NCBI RefSeq assembly: GCF_000013765.1
Contig: NC_007954.1
Span: forward strand, 4,278,001 to 4,342,000
DNA: 64,000 nucleotides
From: Shewanella denitrificans OS217
GTDB lineage: Bacteria > Pseudomonadota > Gammaproteobacteria > Enterobacterales > Shewanellaceae
Direction: 5' to 3'
Shown one piece after another: positions 26,131 through 35,466 of this stretch (position 1 is the stretch's first letter; each line of letters begins with the position of its first letter). Made by a program: the position numbers and the translations under genes. The notes below the pieces were generated by a model. It was not told the origin of the DNA. It saw only the letters and a list, made by a program, of their open reading frames with translations, and did no database searches.

Positions 26131-27579
26131 TCAGTGATATTCGAGTACACGTTTGCAGTTTATGTAAAAATACAGGTTGTTGACGTTGCCATTCTTTAGC
26201 AAAATGATTTCAATTCTTGACATTTCGTTGTTTGGAATTTGCTCCCAAATATTTTTATGGATCGTTACTAATGATGCTTTATTTGAATCATTGAAGCGAT
26301 ATTTAATTGTATGTGAAGCATCTGCATAACTGTAGCTAATGTCACTTCTTTTAATGCCACTATGATTATCTATGATTGTTAATTCATTATTTTTCTTAAA
26401 TACATCAAAAACAATAGGCCGTATTTCTTTTGTGTCAGTGATGAAACTATGTGCGGAAGAAAGATACATAGAGTTCAATCTTTCATTCAATAGTACTATC
26501 TCTTCTGGTATTAGTGGTTTTGAATATATATTTATATACTTTCTAATTGGTCTCTCTCCAAAAATTGCTGATTTAGTTATGTCAATATATCCTCGAGAAT
26601 CATGATATCCTTGTGAATAAAATGACTCTTCGATCTGAAATTGATTTTCATGGATTAATCCAAGACTGGAGAGTATAAACAACCCATAATTACGATAAAG
26701 CGTGCCAATGCCATTTTTATATGAGGAGCCTATATCTGAGTGGGAACCAGGTAGTTCGATTTGAAAAAGTCTACTTGATGACTTTACTTCACTTTTTGAA
26801 CATGTGTGAAATTCAGTTTCATCATATATAATGGGTAGTGTAATGAAGTTTGGATCATAGTCTTTTACACCATAAAATAAGTCTCTTCTTTCATTTTTTG
26901 CTATTATATGTATAAAGTAGTCAGTAGATTCTGAAATAGATAATTGAAGTTTATCTGATACACTTGTCGGAACCGTATCGAACATTATTGCGGTAGTTCT
27001 AACTAAAGGCTCTGTAGACGTTATAGATGCTAATAGGCTTGTTTGGAAATTCTCATCTAATAAATTCATAAAGTGTCGTCCAATTGCTGCACCTCTACTA
27101 AAGCCTAAGACAATAACTCTAACTTCAAGATTCGGGATGCCTCCCCATTCATTTGATATCTTCTTTTTTATGTCTTTAATTGCTGTCTCAGCCTTACTTA
27201 CGCATGTAGTACACAGCACAGAATCTATAATGTCTTTGTATCCAGGCCCGAAATAATAATTTCCCTGATAGTTTTTTGGGAGGGAATTGTACAAGTAGGC
27301 CACAATAGTTTCACGTTCTGAATTTTTATCAAAATCGTACTGATTATTTTGCGTGCCATCGAAAGCCACTACATAGAATTTTATGTTTCTCTCACCGCTT
27401 GAATAGGTAATGTTAGGGATTGTTGATACTAGCTTAGATAATTTAATAAACTCTCTTTCTTCATAAGGCAAAGGTAATGGTGTTTCGCCTGAAATGAAGT
27501 TTGAGCACGATGTAAAAAAAATTATAAATATGAGCGCGTATAAAATCGGAGGAATTTTTTTATAAGTATTATGCATCAT
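26131..27579 (-). CDS. DUF2235 (Tle1-like) alpha/beta-hydrolase lipoprotein
   Basis: 482-aa protein with an apparent lipoprotein signal: a basic start, hydrophobic residues 10-23 and FTSC as lipobox. The rest carries DUF2235 marks: VVAFDGTQNN after the first strand, VIVLGFSRGAAIGRHF (GxSxG nucleophile), MFDTVPTS (acid) and ELPGSHSDIGSSY (His). DUF2235 contains the phospholipase Tle1 effectors of type VI secretion, but no VgrG or immunity gene is next to it, so effector status is open; a periplasmic lipase-like cargo protein fits equally. AT-rich, like acquired DNA, beside the recombinase module. Confidence 0.75.
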   Translation of the reverse strand: MMHNTYKKIPPILYALIFIIFFTSCSNFISGETPLPLPYEEREFIKLSKLVSTIPNITYSSGERNIKFYVVAFDGTQNNQYDFDKNSERETIVAYLYNSLPKNYQGNYYFGPGYKDIIDSVLCTTCVSKAETAIKDIKKKISNEWGGIPNLEVRVIVLGFSRGAAIGRHFMNLLDENFQTSLLASITSTEPLVRTTAIMFDTVPTSVSDKLQLSISESTDYFIHIIAKNERRDLFYGVKDYDPNFITLPIIYDETEFHTCSKSEVKSSSRLFQIELPGSHSDIGSSYKNGIGTLYRNYGLFILSSLGLIHENQFQIEESFYSQGYHDSRGYIDITKSAIFGERPIRKYINIYSKPLIPEEIVLLNERLNSMYLSSAHSFITDTKEIRPIVFDVFKKNNELTIIDNHSGIKRSDISYSYADASHTIKYRFNDSNKASLVTIHKNIWEQIPNNEMSRIEIILLKNGNVNNLYFYINCKRVLEYH

Positions 27580-27943
27580 AAGTCCTGAATTTCATTGTCA
27601 TATAACCGATTCTTAAATATGAATTTAATCTGCAGATAAATATTTTTACATCAAATGATGCTAGTCCATGTTTTAATTGGTGTATAAAGTAGAATGTTAA
27701 TGGATGTGGTTGCATAATATAGAAAAAATAAATAAAATCTGGCACATATCGTATGTATAGGAAAATATCTACATTATCATTCATACAATATGCAGTCAGA
27801 AGAATTTTAAGTGAACTTCCATCTCTAGGCAATCATGTTGATGTGAGATATCGAAATAAACTTCATGAGATAAAAGGCCAGAAATAATTCTGGCCTTGCT
27901 AGGTTTTTCTACAGAAAAAACGTGTGTAGGTGGGTTTTCTACA
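27580..27943. other. AT-rich intergenic stretch, island edge
   Basis: 364 bp between the lipase gene and gor. A plus-strand tail without start codon (about 27750-27888, reading ILSELPSLGNHVDVRYRNKL) may be the last piece of a lost gene. Base composition changes from AT-rich to core-like at about 27900, so the right border of the accessory region is probably here. Confidence 0.35.
27874..27897. terminator. Hairpin downstream of gor
   Basis: AAGGCCAGAA-ATAA-TTCTGGCCTT is a perfect 10-bp stem, about 47 bp after the gor stop (gor reads leftward). It is symmetric, so it could act in either direction. Confidence 0.7.
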
Positions 27944-29302
27944 TTAACCCCTCATAGTAACAAATTCCTCGGCGCCAGTTGGGTGTATTGCGACCACAGA
28001 GTCGAAATCTGCCTTAGTGGCGCCCATCTTCATGGCTACACCAAAGCCTTGGAGGATTTCATCCATTCCAAAGCCAATACCGTGAATGCCGACCACGACT
28101 TCATTGTCACCGGCGCAGACTAACTTCATCTTGCACGCCTGACGGTGGGCGGTTACCGCTGTGTACATAGAGGTGAAGGTTGAGCTGTAAACTTTGACCT
28201 TATCCGCGCCGTACTGAGTCACGGCTTCTGGCTCGGTTAAGCCCATGGTGCCTATAGGCGGGTGGCTAAAGACCACGGTTGGGATCAAGTTATAGTCCAT
28301 CTTGGCATCTGGCATGGCGCCAAATAAACGCTCAGATAACAGACGTCCAGCCTTGACGGCAACGGGAGTCAGCTCGACGCCACCCGCCATAATATCGCCA
28401 ACACAATAGATGCCTTCAGCGCTGGTGTTTTGCTGTGCATCCGTGATGATATAGCCTTTTTCATCACGTTCAACTTGGGTGTGCTCTAGGCCAATATTGT
28501 TTGTGGATGGCGCGCGGCCTATGGCCCAGATTAAACAATCGACCGTGACACTATTGCCGTTTTCTAGCACTAAGGTCAGGCTATTATCGGCATTTTTCAG
28601 CACCTCTTTGGGCACGCTGTGAGTATGCAGCGTCGGACCATCGAGCGCCATGGCTTCCACTAAGGCGTCAGTCAAAATGGGGTCAAAGTTGCGCAGCGGC
28701 GCGTGTTTACGCACCAATAAATGGGTTTCACTGCCAAGGGCATGCATGACACCAGCGAGTTCCACCGCTATGTAGCCCGCTCCGACCACGGCAACTCGCT
28801 TGGGCTGCTCATTAAGGCCAAAGAAACCATCTGAATCTATGCCATGCTCGGCGCCAGGAATATTGGGGAAGCTTGGCGCACCGCCGGTAGCAATAAGAAT
28901 ATGCTTAGCACTGTAATGCTTGCCGTCCACTTCTATGGTGTTGCCATTAACAAAACGGCCGTAGCCTTCGAGCAAGGTCACCTTGTTGTTAGCAAAGCCG
29001 CGACCATAGGCATCATGAATTCGGCCTATATAGGCTTCGCGACTGGCAACTAAGGTGCTCCAATCGAATTTATTCACTGTGACATCGAAACCATAATCTT
29101 TGGCGTATAAGTTCATTGCATCGGCAATATGGGCGCCATACCACATGACTTTTTTCGGCACGCAGCCCAAGTTAACGCAAGTGCCGCCCACTTGTTTGGC
29201 TTCGATGAGTAATACCTTGGCGCCGCGCATCGCTGCTCGGTTAGCCGAAGCGATACCGCCGCTACCTGCGCCTAGGCAGATATAGTCAAATTCTTGGGTC
29301 AT
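27944..29302 (-). CDS. gor: Glutathione-disulfide reductase
   Basis: Cytosolic flavoenzyme that reduces GSSG with NADPH. ATG 29302 (MTQEFDYI) has GGAG 6 nt upstream; an in-frame GTG four codons earlier overlaps that site. The 452-aa protein has the FAD motif GAGSGG (11-16), redox cysteines in GGTCVNLGCVPKK (42 and 47), the NADPH fold VVGAGYIAVELAGV and the C-terminal catalytic HPTGAEEFVTM with its His-Glu pair. All key residues are present. It is transcribed alone. Confidence 0.96.
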   Translation of the reverse strand: MTQEFDYICLGAGSGGIASANRAAMRGAKVLLIEAKQVGGTCVNLGCVPKKVMWYGAHIADAMNLYAKDYGFDVTVNKFDWSTLVASREAYIGRIHDAYGRGFANNKVTLLEGYGRFVNGNTIEVDGKHYSAKHILIATGGAPSFPNIPGAEHGIDSDGFFGLNEQPKRVAVVGAGYIAVELAGVMHALGSETHLLVRKHAPLRNFDPILTDALVEAMALDGPTLHTHSVPKEVLKNADNSLTLVLENGNSVTVDCLIWAIGRAPSTNNIGLEHTQVERDEKGYIITDAQQNTSAEGIYCVGDIMAGGVELTPVAVKAGRLLSERLFGAMPDAKMDYNLIPTVVFSHPPIGTMGLTEPEAVTQYGADKVKVYSSTFTSMYTAVTAHRQACKMKLVCAGDNEVVVGIHGIGFGMDEILQGFGVAMKMGATKADFDSVVAIHPTGAEEFVTMRG

Positions 29303-29456
29303 GCTGTTCTCCACGTTTTATTATTGCAGCCATTGTAGGGGGGAATGACGTCGCATACTAGCCTGCATATATGAAGCTTAAGTGTTTATCGTAAACCTAT
29401 GAATGCCAAATGCTTACGGCTGGTTCTCGATTCTCGGTTCTCTCAACTCTAAGTTA

Positions 29457-29512
29457 TAAAGAGTAAGCTCTAAAGAGTAAGCTCTAAACAGTAAGTGCTA
29501 AGGCGTAAGCAC
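29457..29512. repeat. Four tandem 14-bp repeats
   Basis: The unit TAAAGAGTAAGCTC occurs twice exactly, then twice in degenerate form (TAAACAGTAAGTGC, TAAGGCGTAAGCAC). The array ends at the stop codon of the following gene. It fills part of the 210-bp gap before gor. Confidence 0.8.
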
Positions 29513-30151
29513 TCAGCGCTTATGTTGGCAACGGCTGCGATCTGCAACCGACGGTCCCTCGACACCACATTTAAGGCACTGCCATTCTTTTTGCCTGATC
29601 TCAAGCTCTGCGGCTTGATGCCCTAAGTCTTGGGTGCCCGTTTGTGCTAGCTGCCCCTCTAGATGATCCATGCGGCTGTCGAGCCATCGACAACCGGCAT
29701 CATTGGCCACATGTTTACGGCTGGCCAATTGCTGTTTACGGCTCAGAGTGCGAGCTTTTTTCTTGCGGTTTTTTGTGACTGATTTTTTGTGCTGCTTGCC
29801 CTGTTGTAATTTTGAACGCTCTGATAAATCGGGCGCATCTTGAGCACTAAACTCTAGACCGACCTCAATATCATCTGCAGCTTGATGATCCATGCTTTGG
29901 CCTTGGTTATCTAACACTAAGGGCTTGCCAAGTTTGAGTTGGGGCGTCTGACTGGCTTCTGGGTCTTGCTGCGCCTGCTCCACTTGTTCAACCAATTGGC
30001 GCCAGTTTTCGTCACTGGCTGCAATTTCTGGGCACATAAACAACAGGGGTAAGTTAGCACTCAGGCATAGCCAAACGGGCATTGCCATCACCACAGAGGT
30101 GAGATGCTGCGAAATAGCTTTAGCAGTGAAATCTTGATGAGTAGACAACAT
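29513..30151 (-). CDS. Hypothetical protein, basic with C-terminal cysteine pairs
   Basis: 212 aa; ATG 30151 has AAGGA seven bases upstream. A hydrophobic stretch (about 19-40) could be a signal or anchor. A strongly basic segment follows (KKSVTKNRKKKARTLSRKQQ, about 122-141), then a predicted helix region with WLDSRMDHLEGQLAQ and a C-terminal WQCLKCGVEG. The last part resembles the coiled, cysteine-containing tail seen with phage-shock PspC/PspG-like helpers, but I cannot assign it. Function unknown. Confidence 0.6.
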   Translation of the reverse strand: MLSTHQDFTAKAISQHLTSVVMAMPVWLCLSANLPLLFMCPEIAASDENWRQLVEQVEQAQQDPEASQTPQLKLGKPLVLDNQGQSMDHQAADDIEVGLEFSAQDAPDLSERSKLQQGKQHKKSVTKNRKKKARTLSRKQQLASRKHVANDAGCRWLDSRMDHLEGQLAQTGTQDLGHQAAELEIRQKEWQCLKCGVEGPSVADRSRCQHKR

Positions 30152-30246
30152 AGGCGTTCCTTGCCTTGAGCCTTAGGTATAAGACCTAATGAGTTGTCAG
30201 TTAAGATTAGTAAATAGGACTCAATTTTGCCGCAAAAAAGCCGTCA

Positions 30247-30987
30247 TTAGCGCAATTGCCAATGTATATGCAAGCCACCATAGGTTTGACCTAGGTTGCC
30301 TGCTTGCCCCGTGCGACGGGCTTCAAGATTTATGTCTTCCAAGGCCCAGCTATGGGCCATGTGAGCACTAAGACGCAGCTGTTTTGTCCATTGATAATTG
30401 GCTTCGACACCTAATTGAACGTGGTTAGCACCGTTATGAGCCTCGGTTGCATACTGAAAATCAAACCCTTGGCTCATATAAGGGCTGAGGCTAAATTTAT
30501 CATCGAGCTGCCAATGACTGTGCAGGCTTAGCTCAACAAAATAACCTGCGGCCAAGGTCGAATAGGTATAGCCCACTGAGGGCGTTAACCAGTCCCACTG
30601 GGTGTAACTGAGCAGTGAAAACAGCTCATTATCTGAAGTGCGCAGATTTCCCTCATGGCTGCCATAGGTTTCTAAGCGCTGATAGCCCACATAAGACTCC
30701 AGGTTATCGCTAAGTTGGATTAAGTATTCGACCCCTAGGTTCCACTCCACATAATGGCTATTGCTACCGCGAGCCACAGTGGCAAAACCAGTGAAGGCCG
30801 CCTTATTCAACAAGGCATTGGCCCAGTAAATACCGCCTTGGGCTAAATTATTACGCCCCTCTGTGACGTAGTGGCTATCTTGCCCTGTAGAGACGAACCA
30901 TCGCGCATCCCCCTCCTCAGCCTGAGCACGAATCACAACAGCGGCTAAGGAAGATAACAACAAACACTGAGTTAGCTTTTTATTCAT
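30247..30987 (-). CDS. Putative outer-membrane beta-barrel protein
   Basis: 246 aa with a signal peptide (1-23, cleavage after AQA). The mature part alternates polar and apolar residues with many aromatic-ended strands (SHYVEWNLGVEYLIQL, ESYVGYQRLETYG, YFVELSLHSHWQL) and closes with GGLHIHWQLR, compatible with an 8- to 12-strand barrel. No named family is recognised. It may be a small porin or surface protein. It is alone, upstream of a 490-bp gap to prlC. Confidence 0.7.
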   Translation of the reverse strand: MNKKLTQCLLLSSLAAVVIRAQAEEGDARWFVSTGQDSHYVTEGRNNLAQGGIYWANALLNKAAFTGFATVARGSNSHYVEWNLGVEYLIQLSDNLESYVGYQRLETYGSHEGNLRTSDNELFSLLSYTQWDWLTPSVGYTYSTLAAGYFVELSLHSHWQLDDKFSLSPYMSQGFDFQYATEAHNGANHVQLGVEANYQWTKQLRLSAHMAHSWALEDINLEARRTGQAGNLGQTYGGLHIHWQLR

Positions 30988-31480
30988 AATACCTTTAGGT
31001 CTTCTTTACTTGCTTAGCCATTATCATCCAAGCGTAAAACCAAGCTGCTGTTCCCATCACTGTACAGTCCGCTTGGCCGAGACAATTGCAAATACAAACC
31101 AGTCTTATTTACATAAATAAGTCAGCTATCTCTCTGTAAAGATAGTGTAAATCTAAATTAGTCGATACAGCACACTTTTCTGATTTGATTAAGTCCTGCA
31201 TCAGTAAATATCATGATTCGAACATCTATTTGTGCGAACTTAAGGGCGGTAATCTAAGCTGCAATAGTTAGCCTGCAACAAGGCGCGCGCTCGCCTCAAG
31301 CCCCCACATAATTCGACCTGCTTGGACCTGCGAGTTAACAGAAGTGGGCTAAGCCTTGAATTCTTGCACCAAAGCCATATATCTATCCATACTAAGCCTA
31401 TGCTTATTCTTTTAAATTAATGGTTTCTCTGGGGCATACTTGCTCAACGAACAGATCCAACACGCATTTAAGGACATACT
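30988..31480. other. Intergenic region before prlC
   Basis: 493 bp with no plausible gene. It must contain the divergent promoters of the barrel protein and prlC; I see no clear operator, repeat or structured RNA. Confidence 0.5.
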
Positions 31481-33520
31481 ATGAGTAACCCGCTATTGAG
31501 TGGCGCCGCCTTACCGCCTTTTTCCCAAATTAAGCCTGAACATATTCAGACCGCGGTAGAGCAAGCTATCGCCAAATGCCGCAATACCATAGAGACCTTA
31601 TTGGCGCAGAATAGCCACTACACTTGGGATAACTTAATTGCCCCCCTTGAGCAAAGTGATGACGAGTTCAGCCAAATTTGGTCGCCTGTGTCCCACATGA
31701 ATTCAGTCACCAGCTCAGATGCGCTGCGGGAAGCTCACGATGCTTGCCTACCCTTGCTGTCAGATTACGGCACCTTTGTTGGTCAACATCAGGGCCTGTA
31801 TCAAGCCTACAAATCTATCCATGAGTCGGCTGAATTTACTCACTTGCCACAAGCTAAAAAAATGGCCATAGAACAAAGCTTGCGAGACTTTGAGTTGTCT
31901 GGCATTGGCCTAGATGATGAGCAAAAAGTACGTTATGGCGAAATCGTTAAACGTCTGTCTGAGCTCACAAGCTTGTATTCCAATCAGTTGCTCGATGCTA
32001 CCCAGGCCTGGCACAAGCTGATCACCGATGAATCAGAGCTGGCGGGTTTACCGGATTCAGCTAAAGCGGCGGCCAAAGCCATGGCGGAAGAAGATGACAA
32101 AAGTGGTTGGTTATTCAGCTTAGATTTTCCCTCCTATTTACCTGTGATGACCTACAGCGAAAACCGTGCACTAAGAGAAGAATGTTATCGCGCCTTCGTC
32201 ACCCGCGCCTCAGATCAAGGCCCCAATGCCGGTGAGTTCGACAACAGTGCCGCCATGGATGAAATTATCGCCCTGCGCCATGAATTAGCCCAGCTACTCG
32301 GGTTTGAATCTTACGCTCACAAGTCTTTAGCCACTAAGATGGCCGAAACCCCAGAGCAAGTATTAACGTTTTTAAGCGAACTAGGTCAACGCTCGAAAGA
32401 GCAAGCCAAGACAGAGCTTGCCGAACTGCGAGCCTTCGCCTTAAGCGAATACGGCGTCAGTGAAATGGAGTCCTGGGATTTAAGCTTCTATGCTGAAAAA
32501 TTGCAGCAACATAAATATGAAGTTTCTCAAGAAATATTAAGACCTTACTTCCCTGAAGACAAAGTGCTATCTGGCCTTTTTTATACGGTATCACGCCTGT
32601 TTGGGCTACGTATCGAAGAGCAGAAAGATGTCGATACTTGGCATAAAGAAGTGCGTTTCTTCAATATTTTTGATGACACTAATAGCCTAAGAGGCAGCTT
32701 CTACTTAGATTTATATGCCCGCACTGGTAAGCGCGGCGGCGCCTGGATGGACGACTGCCGAGTGCGTCGTCAAACCCCAAACGGCTTGCAAAAACCTGTG
32801 GCCTATTTAACCTGTAACTTCAATCGCCCAGTGGATGGCAAGCCTGCCTTGTTCACTCATGATGAAGTCACCACGCTATTCCATGAATTTGGCCACGGCA
32901 TACACCATATGTTGACCAAAATTGATGTGGCCGATGTGTCTGGCATTAATGGGGTACCTTGGGATGCGGTGGAGCTTCCGAGCCAATTTATGGAAAACTG
33001 GTGCTGGCAAGAAGAGGCACTAGGTGAAATATCCGGTCACTTTGAAACCGGCGAGCCCTTACCTAAAGCGTTATTAGATAAAATGCTGGCGGCGAAAAAC
33101 TTCCAATCTGGCATGATGATGTTGCGCCAACTTGAGTTTTCATTATTCGATTTTAGAATGCATCTGGAATACAGTGCCGAGAAAGGCGCCAACATCCAAG
33201 GCATGTTAGATGAAGTGCGCAGCCAGGTAGCAGTATTGACTCCGCCAAGCTTTAACCGCTTCCAACACGGCTTTGCCCATATCTTTGCTGGCGGCTACGC
33301 GGCAGGCTATTACAGTTATAAGTGGGCAGAAGTGTTATCGGCCGATGCCTTCTCCCGTTTCGAAGCCGAAGGTATATTTAACCCTGAAACCGGTAAAAGT
33401 TTTATGAACAACATACTCGAGATGGGCGGCAGCGAAGAGCCGATGACATTGTTCAAACGCTTTATGGGCCGCGAACCGAATATTGACGCCCTGTTAAGGC
33501 ATTCGGGCATCAAGGCTTAA
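31481..33520 (+). CDS. prlC: Oligopeptidase A
   Basis: Cytosolic M3-family zinc metallopeptidase that degrades short peptides, including cleaved signal peptides. The 679-aa protein has the zinc site HEFGH at 468-472 within TLFHEFGHGIHHML, and a downstream glutamate region (ELPSQFMENWCW). Size and motifs match E. coli PrlC (680 aa). ATG with AAGGA spaced 6 nt. Followed by a heptamer repeat and a strong terminator. Confidence 0.96.
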   Translation: MSNPLLSGAALPPFSQIKPEHIQTAVEQAIAKCRNTIETLLAQNSHYTWDNLIAPLEQSDDEFSQIWSPVSHMNSVTSSDALREAHDACLPLLSDYGTFVGQHQGLYQAYKSIHESAEFTHLPQAKKMAIEQSLRDFELSGIGLDDEQKVRYGEIVKRLSELTSLYSNQLLDATQAWHKLITDESELAGLPDSAKAAAKAMAEEDDKSGWLFSLDFPSYLPVMTYSENRALREECYRAFVTRASDQGPNAGEFDNSAAMDEIIALRHELAQLLGFESYAHKSLATKMAETPEQVLTFLSELGQRSKEQAKTELAELRAFALSEYGVSEMESWDLSFYAEKLQQHKYEVSQEILRPYFPEDKVLSGLFYTVSRLFGLRIEEQKDVDTWHKEVRFFNIFDDTNSLRGSFYLDLYARTGKRGGAWMDDCRVRRQTPNGLQKPVAYLTCNFNRPVDGKPALFTHDEVTTLFHEFGHGIHHMLTKIDVADVSGINGVPWDAVELPSQFMENWCWQEEALGEISGHFETGEPLPKALLDKMLAAKNFQSGMMMLRQLEFSLFDFRMHLEYSAEKGANIQGMLDEVRSQVAVLTPPSFNRFQHGFAHIFAGGYAAGYYSYKWAEVLSADAFSRFEAEGIFNPETGKSFMNNILEMGGSEEPMTLFKRFMGREPNIDALLRHSGIKA

Positions 33521-33534
33521 GGTTTCAAGTTAAC

Positions 33535-33569
33535 GGTTAGCGGTTAGCGGTTAGCGGTTAACGGTTAAC
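33535..33569. repeat. Five tandem heptamers
   Basis: GGTTAGC three times followed by GGTTAAC twice, preceded by GTTAAC, directly after the prlC stop. Confidence 0.85.
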
Positions 33570-33603
33570 TAGCATAAAGATCAAAGCGTTAGCAACACAC
33601 ATG

Positions 33604-33632
33604 GGGCATAAACTGAAGTTTATGCCCTTTTT
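33604..33632 (+). terminator. Terminator of prlC
   Basis: GGGCATAAAC-TGAA-GTTTATGCCC followed by TTTTT: a perfect 10-bp stem with a U tract, 84 bp past the stop. Confidence 0.9.
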
Positions 33633-33821
33633 AGTGGCGATTTATCTCTATTGTAGATCTCAGTCCCGAAGACATTCCACCATCAAGCGTCAAAAAATTG
33701 TTGCCTTCAATTCCTAGTCACCTTACATTACACCTTTGTACGAAAATGAGCATTCATCAAGAAAAAAGGCTCAAATTTGATGTAGATAACACATAAAAAC
33801 AATAATAGCGGGAACCTCATC

Positions 33822-34484
33822 TTGAACATTGCCAAGAAACCTCTTTTTTTCGACTTAACGCCAGGGAAAATCATAGATTTACAGATAGATCATCCCGTTA
33901 GAGTGCGCATAAAAGCCGCGTTGGTAGGCTATGAAGTGGGCAATTATATTATTCTCAAACATCCATCCCCTATGCAGATGAGTAACTATAGTGATGTGCT
34001 GGTTGAAGGGAATGTGGTGGTCGCTCGTTATCTACTTGAAGGCCAACAAGGTGAGTGCTATGCCTTTAAAGCCAGCATACGTAACGTGACTAAATTCCCA
34101 GAGAAATTTATTTTTTTAAGCTACCCACAGCAAATTGAGAATCGGCAATTACGCACTCACCAAAGGTTTATCACCCATCTGCCAGCCACGCTTTATCCAA
34201 AAGAAGAGCTCGCAGATAAGCCCACCCCTAAGTTAAAAGGCATTATTTCAGATATCTCAGCCAAGGGATGTGGTTTCGTTTTTAAAAGTAATAACGACAA
34301 GATTAAAGTGACCCCAAAAGAAATTTTTGTCACCATTCGCACCGCAATAGATGGCGATATCACCATACCCGCCAGAGTCTGCAACAGCCGCTATGACGAT
34401 GGCAAGGTTAATGTCGGCATACAGTTCAATGAAGACGATGAGCAAATCAAAACCTTACTCGAGCAGCTATTTATTGAGCTGTAA
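33822..34484 (+). CDS. PilZ-domain protein with YcgR-like N terminus
   Basis: 220 aa, from a TTG start with GGGA upstream. The N-terminal half is beta-rich like the YcgR/PilZN domain. The C-terminal PilZ domain has RTHQRF (RxxxR) and DISAKGCGF (D/N-x-S-x-x-G), the c-di-GMP-binding signatures. It probably alters motility or surface behaviour when c-di-GMP is bound. A GGDEF-EAL protein lies further along in the window. Confidence 0.85.
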   Translation: MNIAKKPLFFDLTPGKIIDLQIDHPVRVRIKAALVGYEVGNYIILKHPSPMQMSNYSDVLVEGNVVVARYLLEGQQGECYAFKASIRNVTKFPEKFIFLSYPQQIENRQLRTHQRFITHLPATLYPKEELADKPTPKLKGIISDISAKGCGFVFKSNNDKIKVTPKEIFVTIRTAIDGDITIPARVCNSRYDDGKVNVGIQFNEDDEQIKTLLEQLFIEL

Positions 34485-34601
34485 CTAAAGCTTAACGGAT
34501 TCGCTTTCTTCAAAAATATCAACGAAAGTTATCGCTAATCGATAACTTATTGCCGAATAACGACCACCATGTTAGCTTGTGTTATAAATAACACACTTTA
34601 G

Positions 34602-35183
34602 ATGAGCATCATGAATAACATAGTTAGCCTGAGTCGATGGGTTAAATACTTACTGGTTTTTATCACCCTGTTGCAAATGAGCAGCTTTGCTATGGTGATG
34701 AGTTTAGGTGAGCTAGAGAACGGAGCCTACCTCTATACACTCAATTGGGGTGGGTTCTACAGCCATTTCAGTATTGATTTTGAACACACATGGCAAAGCA
34801 TTGCCCAAGTGTTGGAAGCTGAAGGGTTACATGCCGGCTGGATCTTGGGCAGTGTTGAACTTATGCCTTGCTTAGTGATTTATTTTTTCTTGTATCGACT
34901 TTTTAGCTTGTACCAGACTCGGCAAATATTTACTCAAGCAAACTTTAACTACTTAAGCTACATCGCCTTAACCTGCCTTGCTTGGTTATTCATCAGCCTA
35001 CTATATCCTCTACTGATCACCTTGCTGCTTCGCGTGTTTGAACGTGCTGAAGCCACCAGTTTTTATTTCTCCTTCGGCAGCCAAGAACTCTATTACCTAC
35101 TCACAAGTTTAGTGATTTATTGCATTGCGTGGATCATGAAACAGGCCGCAGAGCTTCATGACGACGCAGAGTTAACCGTGTAA
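34602..35183 (+). CDS. DUF2975 membrane protein
   Basis: 193-aa inner-membrane protein with four helices (about 14-34, 81-100, 120-142 and 164-181), as in DUF2975 proteins. Its stop overlaps the start of a small XRE regulator (TAATG), the usual DUF2975/YozG-like pairing. The function of the pair is not established; repression of the operon by the small regulator is inferred. An alternative start at Met4 is possible. Confidence 0.8.
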   Translation: MSIMNNIVSLSRWVKYLLVFITLLQMSSFAMVMSLGELENGAYLYTLNWGGFYSHFSIDFEHTWQSIAQVLEAEGLHAGWILGSVELMPCLVIYFFLYRLFSLYQTRQIFTQANFNYLSYIALTCLAWLFISLLYPLLITLLLRVFERAEATSFYFSFGSQELYYLLTSLVIYCIAWIMKQAAELHDDAELTV

Positions 35184-35416
35184 TGGCCATTATTATTGAA
35201 TTAGATGTTGTCTTAGCTAAGCGCAAGATGAAGTCTACAGAACTGGCTGAATTGATTGGCATTACACCACAGAACTTATCGGTACTTCGCAGCGGGCGAG
35301 CCAAAGCCATTCGCTTTTCAACCCTCGATGCCATCTGCATGCATTTACAGTGCACACCTGGGGACATTTTGGCGCATGTAGACCCTGATGACAGCTGCAA
35401 TGTGATTGATGACTAG
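35183..35416 (+). CDS. Small XRE-family regulator (YozG-like)
   Basis: 77-aa protein that is almost entirely a helix-turn-helix (STELAELIGITPQNLSVLRSGRAKAI) followed by FSTLDAICMHLQCTPGDIL, the HTH_26 type. Translationally coupled to the DUF2975 gene by a 1-base overlap. Confidence 0.9.
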   Translation: MAIIIELDVVLAKRKMKSTELAELIGITPQNLSVLRSGRAKAIRFSTLDAICMHLQCTPGDILAHVDPDDSCNVIDD

Positions 35417-35466
35417 CCCTTTAAAATAGGCTAGATATACAGCAAAAATAACCCAAGGATGTCAAA

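Noticed and set aside
27569..27832. Minus-strand 87-aa open frame upstream of the lipase gene
   Set aside because: Overlaps the lipase start, odd composition, no ribosome site; probably chance in AT-rich DNA.
27750..27888. Plus-strand tail ending LHEIKGQK as a transposase remnant
   Set aside because: No start codon and too short to assign to a family.
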